From positions 1 through 64,000 of the forward strand of contig JBFELO010000008.1 of NCBI GenBank assembly GCA_041552055.1: 64,000 nucleotides of DNA, given 5' to 3'. The notes beneath the pieces are model-generated. The model was given only the letters and a program-made list of their open reading frames with translations, ran no database searches and was not told where the DNA came from. The DNA comes from JBFELO01 sp041552055 (GTDB lineage Bacteria > Acidobacteriota > Thermoanaerobaculia > Thermoanaerobaculales > Sulfomarinibacteraceae). Both the position numbers and the translations under genes were made by a program. Of the stretch, positions 25,507-34,878 are shown one piece after another. How positions within the stretch are numbered: the stretch's first letter is position 1; the number at the start of each line of letters is the position of its first letter.

Positions 25507-26727
25507 CTAACCCAACACCGCCTTGTGATCCTGGTACGGCAGGACCTCGAGGGAATCCATCACCTCCGGAATCGCGGCCACGATCCGGTTCCAGTTGGGC
25601 AACAGCGGTGTGTACTGTCGATTCTCCAGGTAGTACTCACCGGCAGCCACCAGTGCCCTGGAGAACGCCTCCACCGCCTGCTCCTCTGCGTGACGGTCGT
25701 AGGGAAAGCCGTTGATCTTGGCGTCGATGGCGTACCGCTCCACATAGTCCTGGGCGGTGCGCAGGTAGGCGCTCTCGAGCGACCTCAGCACGCCCAGAGT
25801 GATCTCGGTTCCCTGGGAGGCGAGCGTGCGCAGGATGCTCCCGGTAATGTCGTTGACCATCCGCATCAGACCCTTGCTGGCGTCGTCCGGAGAGAGCTCC
25901 TGGTGCTTGTGGTCATAGCGTCCCGCCACGTCCACCTGGCAGATCTCTTTGAGCGACAGGTTGTGGTAGACCTCGGCCAGGAGCCCGACCTCAAGGCCCC
26001 AGTCCGAGGGAATGCGGATGTGTCGGGCGAGGTCGAGATCCATCGCCATTTCACCCGCCAGGGGGTAGCGGAATGCCGACAGATAGTCGAGAAACGGTTG
26101 TCCCGGGTAGAAGGCCCGCAACGCCGTGAGCACCGGGTAAATGTACAAGCGGCAGACCCGCCCGTTGAGCCGGTCGGAGATGCGTGCGTAGTACGCCTTG
26201 GCGAACCTGAAGTCCACGTCCGGCCGCAGCACCGGGAAGCAGAGCCGACCGAGCATGTAGCGGTTGTAGGTGACCACGTCGCAGTCGTGGAGAGCGACGC
26301 AGTGGCAGTCACCCACCGCCAGCAGATGGCCGAGAGCGAACCACACGCCCTGACCCTTGCCGTGCTCACGCGTGACCAGACCGCTGTCCTCGAACCGCCG
26401 GAACACCTCGCTCGCATGAGGCCCGTCGAGCCACACGATGGTCGTCTCCTGGGGCAGTTCGGAGAAGAACTTCAGGGCTCTCCGATAGTCTGCCTCGTCG
26501 GCGCGGTCGAGCGCCACTACGACTCGGCTCAGGTAGTTGACGTGCTTGAGCTCGTCGACGATCTTCGGCAACGCCTCGCCGTCCATCTCGGTGGCGAGGC
26601 TCGGCAGCAGCAGCGCCATCCGCCGCCGCTTGGCGGCACGCTCTAGATCGGCCTCGAACTCGTCCAACGGCAGCCTGGCGAGGCGGTGCAGGGTCGCGAA
26701 GTGATGATGTTGGTAGAAGTCGCTCAT
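25507..26727 (-). CDS. gpgS: Glucosyl-3-phosphoglycerate synthase (GT81)
   Basis: 406 residues. Matches GpgS/MpgS-type GT81 enzymes: HDCDVVTYN (about 149-157, metal-binding DxD-like), AKAYYARISDRLNGRVCRLYIYP, the donor/acceptor loop GEMAMDLDLARHIRIPSDWGLEVGLLAEVYHN. These transfer glucose (or mannose) from a nucleotide sugar to 3-phosphoglycerate, the first step to glucosylglycerate, a compatible solute and polysaccharide precursor. No phosphatase GpgP is adjacent. AAGGGA precedes the ATG. Sugar specificity is inferred, not proven. Confidence 0.78.
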   Translation of the reverse strand: MSDFYQHHHFATLHRLARLPLDEFEADLERAAKRRRMALLLPSLATEMDGEALPKIVDELKHVNYLSRVVVALDRADEADYRRALKFFSELPQETTIVWLDGPHASEVFRRFEDSGLVTREHGKGQGVWFALGHLLAVGDCHCVALHDCDVVTYNRYMLGRLCFPVLRPDVDFRFAKAYYARISDRLNGRVCRLYIYPVLTALRAFYPGQPFLDYLSAFRYPLAGEMAMDLDLARHIRIPSDWGLEVGLLAEVYHNLSLKEICQVDVAGRYDHKHQELSPDDASKGLMRMVNDITGSILRTLASQGTEITLGVLRSLESAYLRTAQDYVERYAIDAKINGFPYDRHAEEQAVEAFSRALVAAGEYYLENRQYTPLLPNWNRIVAAIPEVMDSLEVLPYQDHKAVLG

Positions 26728-26776
26728 GCCGCTCCCTTCGGGTGCGTGGCGAGACGGTCGGTTCGGATCGGTCGAA

Positions 26777-27577
26777 TCAGGGATCTATTGTATCTTCGCC
26801 TCGCTTGACCCTGTTCCACAAATCGTCCTGCTCGCTCAGGCTGAGATCGGCGAGCCGTTTCCCGGCGGAGCGGGCAAGGCACTCCATCGCCTGGAACCGG
26901 CGTTTGAACTTGGCGTTGGTCGCCTGCAGGGCCGTCTCTGGCTCGACACCCAGGTGTCGGGCCAGATTGGCCATCACGAACAACACGTCGCCCATCTCGT
27001 GCCGGACGCGGTCCACGTCCGTCGCCTCGAGCCGTTCGAGCTCCGCTTCGAGCTCGGCCACTTCCTCGTGGAGCTTGGCGATCACGTCGCGCGCCCGACG
27101 CCAGTCAAACCCCACCGCGGCCGCCTTCTCTGTCATCCGAAACGCCTTCAGGAGGGCGGGCAACGAGGCCGGCACGCCACCGAGCGTCGAGCTCTCGGGA
27201 TCGTCCGCGCGTTCCTGTCGCTTGATGTCCTCCCAGTTGCGTATCACCTGGTCGGTACAGTCCACCGGCCGGTCACCGAACACGTGCGGGTGGCGACGAA
27301 CCATCTTGTCGCTCACCGCCTCGCATACTCCTTCAACGTCGAACCGCTCCGACTCGCGCGCGATCCGGGCCATGAACACGATCTGGATCAGAAGGTCACC
27401 GAGCTCGTCGCGGAGACGAACAGCGTCGTTCGCGCCGATCGCTTCCACCACCTCGTGCGCTTCCTCGAGCAGGTATCCGGCCAGGCTCTCCAGCGTCTGC
27501 TCTCGGTCCCATGGACAGCCCCCAGGATCCCGCAATCGATCCATGATGGCGACGAGTCGGTCGAATGCTTCAGACAT
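26777..27577 (-). CDS. mazG: MazG nucleoside triphosphate pyrophosphohydrolase
   Basis: 266 residues, two tandem MazG helical domains. The first shows LRDPGGCPWDREQTLESL (about 15-32), LLEEAHEVVEAI (EExxE metal site) and ELGDLLIQIVF. The second has KLHEEVAELEAEL and HEMGDVLFVMANLARHLGVEPETAL. Hydrolyses (d)NTPs to monophosphates for house-cleaning. Length is standard. Confidence 0.95.
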   Translation of the reverse strand: MSEAFDRLVAIMDRLRDPGGCPWDREQTLESLAGYLLEEAHEVVEAIGANDAVRLRDELGDLLIQIVFMARIARESERFDVEGVCEAVSDKMVRRHPHVFGDRPVDCTDQVIRNWEDIKRQERADDPESSTLGGVPASLPALLKAFRMTEKAAAVGFDWRRARDVIAKLHEEVAELEAELERLEATDVDRVRHEMGDVLFVMANLARHLGVEPETALQATNAKFKRRFQAMECLARSAGKRLADLSLSEQDDLWNRVKRGEDTIDP

Positions 27578-27593
27578 GGGGGGATTCTAAACC

Positions 27594-27735
27594 CTTCCTC
27601 CCACCCAGGGAATGAGGGGGTGAGGGGATGTGGGGGTGAGGGCGTGGGGGCGGGTTCTCCTTTTGAGTCTCTTCACCCCCTCGACCCCAGACCGCGAAGC
27701 GGCCGGTCATCCCCTCATCCCCTCTGAAACGTCGG
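27594..27735. repeat. G-rich/C-rich family B-type flank
   Basis: Left half CCCAGGGAATGAGGGGGTGA with further GGGGTGAGG units, right half CCGGTCATCCCCTCATCCCC. The same flanking strings occur at 48075, 56510, 56700 and 57700. Lies between the mazG and FadB/J genes. The inner CGGCACTCAG stem of complete copies is not present. Confidence 0.6.
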
Positions 27736-27756
27736 CGGCGGAGAGGTCGTTGGTGC

Positions 27757-27824
27757 GAGAGATCCCATCGCACCTGCGATGCGGAGCACCTTGCCACCCC
27801 TGAGCAATTCACGCAGTGAATTGC
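27757..27824. repeat. Family D stop-codon-adjacent element, copy 2
   Basis: GCGAGAGATCCCATCGC followed by TTGCCACCCCTGA and the hairpin arms GCAATTCAC and GTGAATTGC (27804-27824), identical to copy 1 over the hairpin. It ends 3 bases from the stop codon of the FadB/J-type gene. Confidence 0.85.
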
Positions 27825-27827
27825 TGG

Positions 27828-29957
27828 CTAGAAGGTCTCGCCCTTTTTCGCCATGTCCAGGAGGATGTCGGGTGGATCGAACCGCGGCCCGTAGCTGTCG
27901 GCCAGCTCACGGCTTCGCGCGACGAATTGCTCCACCCCGTAATCGTTGATGTACTGCAGCGTGCCGCCCTTGAACGGCGCGAACCCCCACCCGAAGACGG
28001 AGCCGATGTTGGCATCGGCCACGGATCGGACAACCCCCTCCTGGAAGCACCGCGCAGATTCGATCGCCTGGGCAAACATGATCCGCTCGATCATCTCGTC
28101 GAACGGAACGGCGTCCCCGCTCGGCGGGAACATCTCCCTCAACTTGGGCCACAAGTGTTTCGGGCCGTCTTCGGGATACTCGTAGAAGCCGCCTCCCTCG
28201 GCGCGACCGCCGCGCCCGTGCTCCGTGACCATGATGTCGAGCATCTCGATGTGCGGCGGCTCGTCGATGGTTTCACCGGCCGCCTCGAGGTCGCGCCTGG
28301 TCTGATCCCGGATGTGCTTGGCCAGCGAAATCCCAACCTCGTCGTACAGCGCCAGCGGCCCGACCGGCATCCCGGCCTTGCGGCCGGCGACCTCTATGGT
28401 GTGTGGGTTGTTGCCCTCCCACAGCAGCGCGGTCCCCTCATTGATGTAGGTTCCGAAGACTCTGGAGGTGTAGAAGCCCCGGCTGTCGTTGACGACGATC
28501 GGCGTCTTGCGGATCTTCAACACGTAGTCGAACACCTTGGCCAGCGCGCGGTCCGAGGTCTGCTCGCCGCAGATGATCTCCACCAACCGCATGCGGTCCA
28601 CCGGCGAGAAGAAGTGGATACCGATGAAGTTGGTCGGCCTGGCCGACGCCTCGGCGAGACCGGTGATCGGGAGCGTCGAGGTATTGCTACCGAACACGGC
28701 GTCGTCGGAGAGCCGTTCCTCGGCCTCCTGGGTCACCTTCGCCTTCAGCTCTCGGTTCTCGAACACCGCCTCGACGATCAGGTCGCAGCCCTCGAGATCA
28801 TCCGCCGCGTCGGTCGCTGTAATGCGCTCGAGGATGGCCGCCATCTCCCGCTCGCTCGTGCGACCCTTCGTCACCCGCTTGGCGAGGATCTTCTCGACCC
28901 GCGCCTTGCCCTCGTCGGCCTTGGCGCGAGTCACGTCCTTCAGCACGACGTCCATGCCCGCAGCCGCGGTTACGTAGGCAATCCCGTGGCCCATCAGGCC
29001 GGCGCCGAGCACCCCCACTCTGTGGGTGTCGATCGGATCGATGGCCTGGGGCCGACTGCCTCCGCCGTTGATCTCATTGAGCTGATACCAGAACGCTCGG
29101 ATCATGTTCTTGGCGACCTTGCCGGTCACCAGCTCCGCGAAATGGCGGGACTCGATCCGGGTGGAGGTCTCGATCGGTACCACCGCACCCTTGACGGCGG
29201 CGCTCATGATCGACAGCGGCGCCGGGTAGTTGTTGTAGGTCTGCTGCTGGAGCATCGCCGGCGCGACCGCCAACATCTGTGCGACCTTGGGATGCCGCGG
29301 GTCCCCGCCCGGCATCCGAAAGCGCTTCTGATCCCACGGCTGGGTCGCGTCGGGGTTGGCCGCGATCCACTCTCGTGCCTTCGCCATCATGTCGTCGCGG
29401 TCGGCCGCCAGCTCGTCGATCAGGCCGGCCTCGTGCGCCCGTTTCGGGTTCACCTGCCGACCTTCGACGAGGAAAGGAAACGACGCCTGCAGGCCGATCA
29501 TCCGCGGCAGGCGCGAGACTCCCCCCCCGGCCGGAAGCAGGCCCAGGGTCACCTCGGGAAACCCGAACTTGACACGGTCGTCATCGACGGCGATGCGGTG
29601 GTGGCATGCGAGGGCGACCTCGTAGCCGCCACCGAGGGCGGTGCCGTTCATGGCTGCCACAACCGGTGAGCCGAGCGTCTCGAGTCGGCGCATCCCCGCC
29701 TTCAGCTGTTCCAGGACATCGAACGCCACCTCCGGATCCTCCAGCGCGAACAACATGTCGATGTCGGCACCTGCCACGAAGTCCTTCTTGGCCGACGTCA
29801 CGATCACGCCGGCAAGGTCCTGCTCGGCCTCCAGCCGCTCGATCATTTCGAACATCGCCTCACCGAACTCTCGGTTGATGACGTTCTGCTTCCGCCCCGG
29901 CATGTCCATGGTGACGGTGACGACGTCGTCGGCATCTCTTGCGTAGTTGAAGCTCAT
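27828..29957 (-). CDS. Multifunctional enoyl-CoA hydratase/3-hydroxyacyl-CoA dehydrogenase
   Basis: 709 residues, FadB/FadJ-like fusion. N-terminal crotonase domain (oxyanion loop GTALGGGYEVALACHHRIA, about 106-124, and FGFPEVTLGLLPAGGG with the catalytic Glu). NAD-binding Rossmann motif VGVLGAGLMGHGIAYVTA near 317-334, then the dehydrogenase part with HFFSPVDRMRLVEII and NDSRGFYTSRVF. It runs the hydration and NAD-dependent oxidation steps of beta-oxidation. Start set at ATG 29957 with GGAGGG upstream. The thiolase gene is 30 bases upstream, giving a classic fadA-fadB type operon. Confidence 0.92.
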   Translation of the reverse strand: MSFNYARDADDVVTVTMDMPGRKQNVINREFGEAMFEMIERLEAEQDLAGVIVTSAKKDFVAGADIDMLFALEDPEVAFDVLEQLKAGMRRLETLGSPVVAAMNGTALGGGYEVALACHHRIAVDDDRVKFGFPEVTLGLLPAGGGVSRLPRMIGLQASFPFLVEGRQVNPKRAHEAGLIDELAADRDDMMAKAREWIAANPDATQPWDQKRFRMPGGDPRHPKVAQMLAVAPAMLQQQTYNNYPAPLSIMSAAVKGAVVPIETSTRIESRHFAELVTGKVAKNMIRAFWYQLNEINGGGSRPQAIDPIDTHRVGVLGAGLMGHGIAYVTAAAGMDVVLKDVTRAKADEGKARVEKILAKRVTKGRTSEREMAAILERITATDAADDLEGCDLIVEAVFENRELKAKVTQEAEERLSDDAVFGSNTSTLPITGLAEASARPTNFIGIHFFSPVDRMRLVEIICGEQTSDRALAKVFDYVLKIRKTPIVVNDSRGFYTSRVFGTYINEGTALLWEGNNPHTIEVAGRKAGMPVGPLALYDEVGISLAKHIRDQTRRDLEAAGETIDEPPHIEMLDIMVTEHGRGGRAEGGGFYEYPEDGPKHLWPKLREMFPPSGDAVPFDEMIERIMFAQAIESARCFQEGVVRSVADANIGSVFGWGFAPFKGGTLQYINDYGVEQFVARSRELADSYGPRFDPPDILLDMAKKGETF

Positions 29958-29987
29958 GATTCCCTCCACCGTTCGCCCAGCCGGGCC

Positions 29988-31199
29988 TCAGTTCACCCGC
30001 TCGATGATCGTCGCGATCCCCATGCCGCCGCCCACACACAGGGTGATCAGGGCGGTGGCGAGCTGCCGGCGCTCGAGCTCGTCGAGAGCGGTCCCGAGCA
30101 GGCAGGCACCGGTCCCGCCGAGCGGGTGGCCCAAGGCAATCGCACCGCCATTGACATTGACGTTGTCGAGGCTGTCGATACCCACGTCGCGCATGAAGCG
30201 CATCGGCACCGCCGCGAACGCCTCGTTGACCTCGAAGAGATCGATGTCTCCGACCGTCATGCCGGCCTGGGACAGGGCCTTCTTCGAGGCCGGTCCGGGG
30301 CCGGTCAGCATGATCAGAGGTTCGGTCGAGGTGACCGCACCGGCCACGACCCGCGCGCGGGGCTCGAGTCCGAGCGCGTCACCTTTCTCTTTCGATCCAA
30401 GGAGTACCAACGCGGCACCATCGACGATGCCCGACGAGTTGCCCGGGGTGTGGACGTGGTCGATCCGCTCCACCTCCACGTACTTCTGCAGTGCACGCGC
30501 GTCCAGGCCCATTCCCCCCATGAACTCGAACGACGGTTTCAGGCCGGCCAACGTCTCAGCCGTGGTGTCTGGTCGGATGTGCTCGTCGTGATCGAGGATC
30601 ACCATCCCGGTGTGGTCCGTTACGGGAACGACCGAGGTAAAAAACCCGGCCTCCCTCGCTGCAGCGGCCCGCTGCTGCGACACGGCGGCGAACTCGTCAA
30701 CCTGCTTCCTGGTGAAGCCTTCGACCGTCGCCAGCAGGTCGGCGCTCACCCCCTGGGGCACGAATTCGATCGCCGTGTTGATGGCCGGGTCGAGCACGAT
30801 GGCACCACCGTCGGCGAACATCGGCACTCGGGACATCGATTCGACACCGCCTGCCACAACCAGATCCTCCCAACCCGCGATGATCTTGGCGGCCGCGCTG
30901 TTGACGGCCTCGAGCCCCGACGCGCAGAATCTGTTGAGCTGGAAGGCCGGAACCGAGTCGCTCCAACCGGCGTACTGTACGGCAGTCTTCGCGATGTTGG
31001 CGCCCTGGTCACCGGTGGCGGTGACGCAACCGATCATGGCGTCGTCGACCTGTGAGGTGTCGAGGTCGTACCGGCGCTGCAGCTCTCGGAACAGCCCGGC
31101 CAGCAGCTCGGCCGGCATCACCTCGTGCAGCGCCCCGTCCGGCTTTCCCCGACCGCGGGGCGTTCGAATGGCGTCGTAAATGTATGCCTCGGTCGTCAT
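29988..31199 (-). CDS. Acetyl-CoA C-acyltransferase (thiolase)
   Basis: 403 residues. Nucleophile Cys in NRFCASGLEAVN (about 88-99), His in GGAIALGHPLGGTGA (about 345-359) and second Cys in LCVGGGMG near the C-terminus. Cleaves 3-ketoacyl-CoA in the last step of beta-oxidation (or acts biosynthetically). GGGAGGA precedes the ATG. First gene of the pair with the FadB/J-type gene. Confidence 0.94.
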   Translation of the reverse strand: MTTEAYIYDAIRTPRGRGKPDGALHEVMPAELLAGLFRELQRRYDLDTSQVDDAMIGCVTATGDQGANIAKTAVQYAGWSDSVPAFQLNRFCASGLEAVNSAAAKIIAGWEDLVVAGGVESMSRVPMFADGGAIVLDPAINTAIEFVPQGVSADLLATVEGFTRKQVDEFAAVSQQRAAAAREAGFFTSVVPVTDHTGMVILDHDEHIRPDTTAETLAGLKPSFEFMGGMGLDARALQKYVEVERIDHVHTPGNSSGIVDGAALVLLGSKEKGDALGLEPRARVVAGAVTSTEPLIMLTGPGPASKKALSQAGMTVGDIDLFEVNEAFAAVPMRFMRDVGIDSLDNVNVNGGAIALGHPLGGTGACLLGTALDELERRQLATALITLCVGGGMGIATIIERVN

Positions 31200-31458
31200 G
31201 ACGTTCCTCCCTCCATCCGACGGACTCGGTCACTTTTCTTCGCTGCATCGGGTCTGCAGCGGCAGTCCGTCCTTCGCATTCGTTGCCGACATCGGCACGC
31301 GTCAGCTTACACCCGGTGCCCGAATCCCGCCAACGCTACCCGACCGACCGCACCGATTCGCGATGGCGCACCGACTTGCGAGGCCCACCACGCCAGCTTT
31401 CCCGGTCCGCCGGGAACCCGCTATCATCGACCGGCGCTCGATCACAGGGAGATTTCGA
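31200..31458. promoter_or_regulatory. Divergent promoter region between thiolase and OYE genes
   Basis: 259 bases between divergent starts. No gene seen. No palindromic family member or clear operator was found. Confidence 0.4.
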
Positions 31459-32556
31459 ATGGACACGTTGTTCACCCCGTGGATGATGGGCACGCTTGAG
31501 ATCCCGAACCGGCTGGTACGGAGCGCCACGTGGGAGGGATTGGCGCGGGATGATGGTGCCGTGACCGACGCGCTCGCCGAGGTGACCGCCGCCCTCGCGC
31601 GCGGGGGGGCCGGGCTGATCATCACCGGCTACGCCTTCGTCCTTCCCGAGGGACGAGGCCTGCCCAGACAGACCGGCATCCATAGTGACGCCCTGGTCGA
31701 TTCGCTCGGGAGAATGACCGACGCGGTCCACGCAGCGAACGGTCTGGTCGCTCTCCAGATCGTGCACGCCGGTGCTCAGACCCGCTCCGAGTGGATCGGC
31801 AGAACTCCCCTTGGACCGTCAGCCATGAGCCATCCCTCGCTCGGCGAGCGGGCGGAGGAGCTGACCCGGGATCAGATCGCGGACATCGTGATGGCATTCG
31901 CGTCCGCCGCGCGTCGGGCACGGGCGGCGCGGTTCGACGCGGTCCAGTTGCACGCCGCCCACGGCTACCTGATCAACCAGTTCCTGAGCCCCCTCACCAA
32001 CCGTCGTGACGACGAATACGGCGGTTCCTTCGAGAGCCGGGCCCGCCTCTGCTTCGAAATATACGACGCGGTGCGCGCCGAGGTGGGACCTGACTTCCCG
32101 GTGTTCATCAAGCTCAACAGCGAGGATTGCGTGGAGGGTGGTTTCGAACTCGACGGCGCTGTGGAGGTGGCACGGAGGCTTTCGGAGCGCGGCATAGACG
32201 CCATCGAGGTCAGTGGTGGCGTTCCCTACGCCGGCACGAAGGGGGCAGCGCGGCTGGTGAGGAACCGGGACGAGGAGGGGTACTTCCTCGCCAACGCACG
32301 GGCCATCAGAGAGGTCGTCGACTGCCCGGTGCTCGCGGTGGGTGGATTCCGCAGCCGCTCGGTCATGGAGAACGCTTTGAAGGAGATCGACGCGGTCTCA
32401 ATCTGCAGACCCTTCATCCGCCAACCCGACCTCGCACGCCTGATGCGGGACCGCGTGGTCGAGACCGCGGACTGCGTCTCGTGTGGCAAGTGTCTCGAGG
32501 CCACCATGGAGCGTGGCCTCAGCTGCGGCGTCTTGATCGGGGAGCAGACCTCGTGA
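31459..32556 (+). CDS. Old-yellow-enzyme family NADH:flavin oxidoreductase
   Basis: 365 residues, FMN-dependent TIM barrel. Hallmarks: IPNRLVRSATWEGL at the N-terminus, LQIVHAGAQTRS (about 98-109), HAAHGYLINQFLSPLTNRRDDEYGGS (about 170-195) with the catalytic His/Tyr region. A C-terminal CVSCGKCLEATMERGLSCGV holds four cysteines, but not in the spacing of the 2,4-dienoyl-CoA reductase Fe-S cluster. Reduces activated double bonds; location opposite beta-oxidation genes suggests unsaturated acyl intermediates, but this is inference. GGGAG precedes the ATG at 31459. Confidence 0.88.
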   Translation: MDTLFTPWMMGTLEIPNRLVRSATWEGLARDDGAVTDALAEVTAALARGGAGLIITGYAFVLPEGRGLPRQTGIHSDALVDSLGRMTDAVHAANGLVALQIVHAGAQTRSEWIGRTPLGPSAMSHPSLGERAEELTRDQIADIVMAFASAARRARAARFDAVQLHAAHGYLINQFLSPLTNRRDDEYGGSFESRARLCFEIYDAVRAEVGPDFPVFIKLNSEDCVEGGFELDGAVEVARRLSERGIDAIEVSGGVPYAGTKGAARLVRNRDEEGYFLANARAIREVVDCPVLAVGGFRSRSVMENALKEIDAVSICRPFIRQPDLARLMRDRVVETADCVSCGKCLEATMERGLSCGVLIGEQTS

Positions 32557-32670
32557 GGAGTCCGGATCGGCAGTTGACTTCAGCGTTCGCGGAACACAGT
32601 TTAGTCAGTATCGGCAATCGTCTCATAGCGGCTGGGGAAGAGTCCGCCCGGCCGGGCGGAGGAGGATGAC

Positions 32671-33216
32671 ATGCATCAGAAGAAACACGTCATGAGGATT
32701 TCGGGTCTGGTTGTCGCTCTTGTGGTGTCGGCTCTGGCCCTGGGTTGTCAGCCCGGGGTCGAGGCGCCGTCCGCGCCGGAGGAGGCGATTCCTCCGATGG
32801 AGCCCTATCTGGCGATCTGGAACGAAGGGAATCTCGATCTCGCGGACGAGCTGTACGCACCCGATTTCGTGTGGCACGTCGTCGACATCGCCGACGACGT
32901 GGTCGGCACCGATGCCTTCAAAGAACTGGTCACGACCTTCCGGACGGGGTTCCCCGACCTCAACGTCACATTCGACGAGACCTTCGCGGCGGGCGACATG
33001 GTGGTAACCCGGTGGACGATGACCGGCACCAACCTAGGCCCGCTCCAAGGGCTGCCGCCCAGCGACCAGCCGGTGCGGCTTCAGGGAGTCGCCATATCAC
33101 GCATGGTCGGCGGCAAGACGATCGAGGTCTGGCAGCACTACAGCCCGCTGTCGATGTACCAGCAGATGGGCTACACGCTGACTCCGCCGTCCACCGAGGA
33201 GATGGCGGAGGAGTAG
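32671..33216 (+). CDS. Lipoprotein ester cyclase (SnoaL-like)
   Basis: 181 residues. Lipobox ALALGC (Cys26) predicts a lipoprotein. The mature domain is a SnoaL-like alpha+beta cone: YLAIWNEGNLDLADELYAPDFVWHV (about 46-70), RTGFPDLNVTFDE (about 91-103), then the WQHYSPLSMYQQMG C-terminal strand. Ester-cyclase-annotated proteins mostly lack proven activity. Strong ribosome site (GGAGGA). Co-oriented with the OYE gene 114 bases upstream. Confidence 0.82.
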   Translation: MHQKKHVMRISGLVVALVVSALALGCQPGVEAPSAPEEAIPPMEPYLAIWNEGNLDLADELYAPDFVWHVVDIADDVVGTDAFKELVTTFRTGFPDLNVTFDETFAAGDMVVTRWTMTGTNLGPLQGLPPSDQPVRLQGVAISRMVGGKTIEVWQHYSPLSMYQQMGYTLTPPSTEEMAEE

Positions 33217-33431
33217 TCGCGGTTCCTCCTCTGCGCTCAACCTCGACTTTTCCTCTCCGGTGCCGTTCAGCGGGTTGGCCTGTCGGGTCCCCGGTGTGAC
33301 AGAGGTGACCGACCGGTTGAGGTTCTTGCTGACGATATCTTCCCAATGGGGCGGCACGGTGTGGCCAGCAAGCACCCCGGCCCTTGTCACTCTTGATTTC
33401 GAACAGTGATATGCGTACCGTTTCGCGGAGC

Positions 33432-33839
33432 ATGACCCACGTCCAGTTCCTCACTGTGGTCGCTGCGGTCATTCGTGACGCGGATGACAAGGTTCTCCTC
33501 ACCAGGCGACCCCACGGTCGACACATGGCCGGACTGTGGGAGTTTCCCGGCGGGAAGGTGCGCGGCGGCGAGGCCCCGGCGCGTGCTTTGGCCCGGGAAC
33601 TCGTCGAGGAACTCGGTGTCTCGATCGAGGTCGACAGCCCGATCACCTTCGCCGTCCACGAAGAGCCGGGAGTAAGAATACTGCTGCTGTTCTACGCGGC
33701 ACGAATCGTCGGGGGCGATCCGCAATCGAGAGAAGGTCAGGCGATCGAATGGGTTCCGCGCACCGACCTCGACCGGTACCCGATGCCGCCGGCGGACGCC
33801 GCGCTGATCGGTCAGTTGATGGAACCGACAGCACCTTGA
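33432..33839 (+). CDS. MutT-type Nudix hydrolase
   Basis: 135 residues from the ATG at 33432, which has GGAGC immediately upstream. Nudix box is GGKVRGGEAPARALARELVEELGV, matching Gx5Ex7REUxEExGU. Preceding LLTRRPHGRHMAGLWEFPGG is typical of MutT, which removes 8-oxo-dGTP. TTG and ATG codons up to 48 bases upstream are possible starts. Confidence 0.9.
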   Translation: MTHVQFLTVVAAVIRDADDKVLLTRRPHGRHMAGLWEFPGGKVRGGEAPARALARELVEELGVSIEVDSPITFAVHEEPGVRILLLFYAARIVGGDPQSREGQAIEWVPRTDLDRYPMPPADAALIGQLMEPTAP

Positions 33840-33909
33840 CCACCGGGCAGTTCCGGACATACCTTTGAATTCGGGGAGCCGACACACTCCTTCGAGCGAG
33901 GAGGGCCTG

Positions 33910-34725
33910 ATGAGTGCGACCGTGCGCGAGACGAGCGTCGCCGGTGCCTTCTACCCGATGATCGCCGCCGATCTCGAGCGTGAACTCGACGCCCTGGTGG
34001 CGACGCAACCGGAGCGCCACCCTCTGTTGGCCTGCATTTCGCCGCACGCGGGATACGTGTACTCCGGAGGGGTCGCGGGCAAGCTGTTCGGACACCTGGA
34101 GCTCCCTCGGCGCGTCGTCGTGCTCGGCCCGAACCACACCGGGGCGGGGATGGCGGTTGCCGTGGCGCCGCATCGCCAGTGGTCGACACCGCTCGGACCC
34201 GTGAAAGTGGATCGCGACCTGGCCGAGCGTCTCGTCCGTCAGTATTCGGCGGCCGAGTTCGACGACCGCGCCCACTGGCGAGAGCACTCGATCGAGGTAC
34301 AGTTGCCGTTCCTCATGAGGCGTCGGCCGGACATCGAAGTGCTCCCGGTGTGCCTGCAGCACCTCTCAGCCGACGAGTGCCTGCGCCTCGGAGCCGCACT
34401 GGCCGAGATCGTACACGCCGGCGGCGAGCCTATAGGGATCGTCGCTTCCTCGGACATGACCCACTACCAGCCGGACGCCGTTGCACGACAGCTGGACCAG
34501 CTCGCGATCGACGCCGCACTCGGACGCGATCCACGGCAGCTCTACGACACCGTCCACCGTGAGGGGATCACGATGTGCGGCGTGATCCCGGCGACCGTGG
34601 CGCTCGAGGCCGCCAACCGGCTGGGCGCCACCGATGCACACCTGGTGGCCTACGCGACCTCGGGCGAGGTCAGCGGCGACGTGTCGGCCGTGGTGGGCTA
34701 CGCCGGCATCTGCGTGCACGAGTAG
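33910..34725 (+). CDS. MEMO1 family protein (AmmeMemoRadiSam B)
   Basis: 271 residues. MEMO1 domain pattern: SPHAGYVYSGGVAGKLFGHL (about 43-62), LGPNHTGAG (about 70-78), EHSIEVQLPFLMRRRPD (about 126-142), SSDMTHYQ (about 183-190). MEMO1 homologues bind iron or copper and are often linked with an AMMECR1 protein and a radical SAM enzyme. Here neither partner is adjacent; an orphan B protein is less usual. GAGGAGGG precedes the ATG at 33910. Confidence 0.9.
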   Translation: MSATVRETSVAGAFYPMIAADLERELDALVATQPERHPLLACISPHAGYVYSGGVAGKLFGHLELPRRVVVLGPNHTGAGMAVAVAPHRQWSTPLGPVKVDRDLAERLVRQYSAAEFDDRAHWREHSIEVQLPFLMRRRPDIEVLPVCLQHLSADECLRLGAALAEIVHAGGEPIGIVASSDMTHYQPDAVARQLDQLAIDAALGRDPRQLYDTVHREGITMCGVIPATVALEAANRLGATDAHLVAYATSGEVSGDVSAVVGYAGICVHE

Positions 34726-34878
34726 CGCCGCCACCCACCCAGGGCGTGTGGGTATACGGGCGTGGGGGCTTGCGGGCGTTGGGACATGCCCCCAACAGCA
34801 TTCGTAGAGGCCTCAAGGCCCTCGAGGCCAGCCCAGCCTTTTGCGAATCCTCGCCGAGATCGCGGATAATGCCGGGCC
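34726..34878. other. Intergenic low-complexity G-rich region
   Basis: CCACCCACCCAGGGCGTGTG and GGCGTGGGGGCTTGCGGGCG resemble the G-rich flanks of family B. An inverted pair AGGCCTCAAGGCCCTCGAGG lies at 34808-34827. No gene seen. Confidence 0.45.

Noticed and set aside
27816..29669. A 617-residue plus-strand open frame opposite the FadB/J-type gene
   Set aside because: Shadow of the real gene; no start signal and no recognisable motif.
33217..33431. Minus-strand open frame between the ester cyclase and Nudix genes
   Set aside because: Less than 100 residues, overlaps the ester cyclase gene and has no recognisable sequence or ribosome site.
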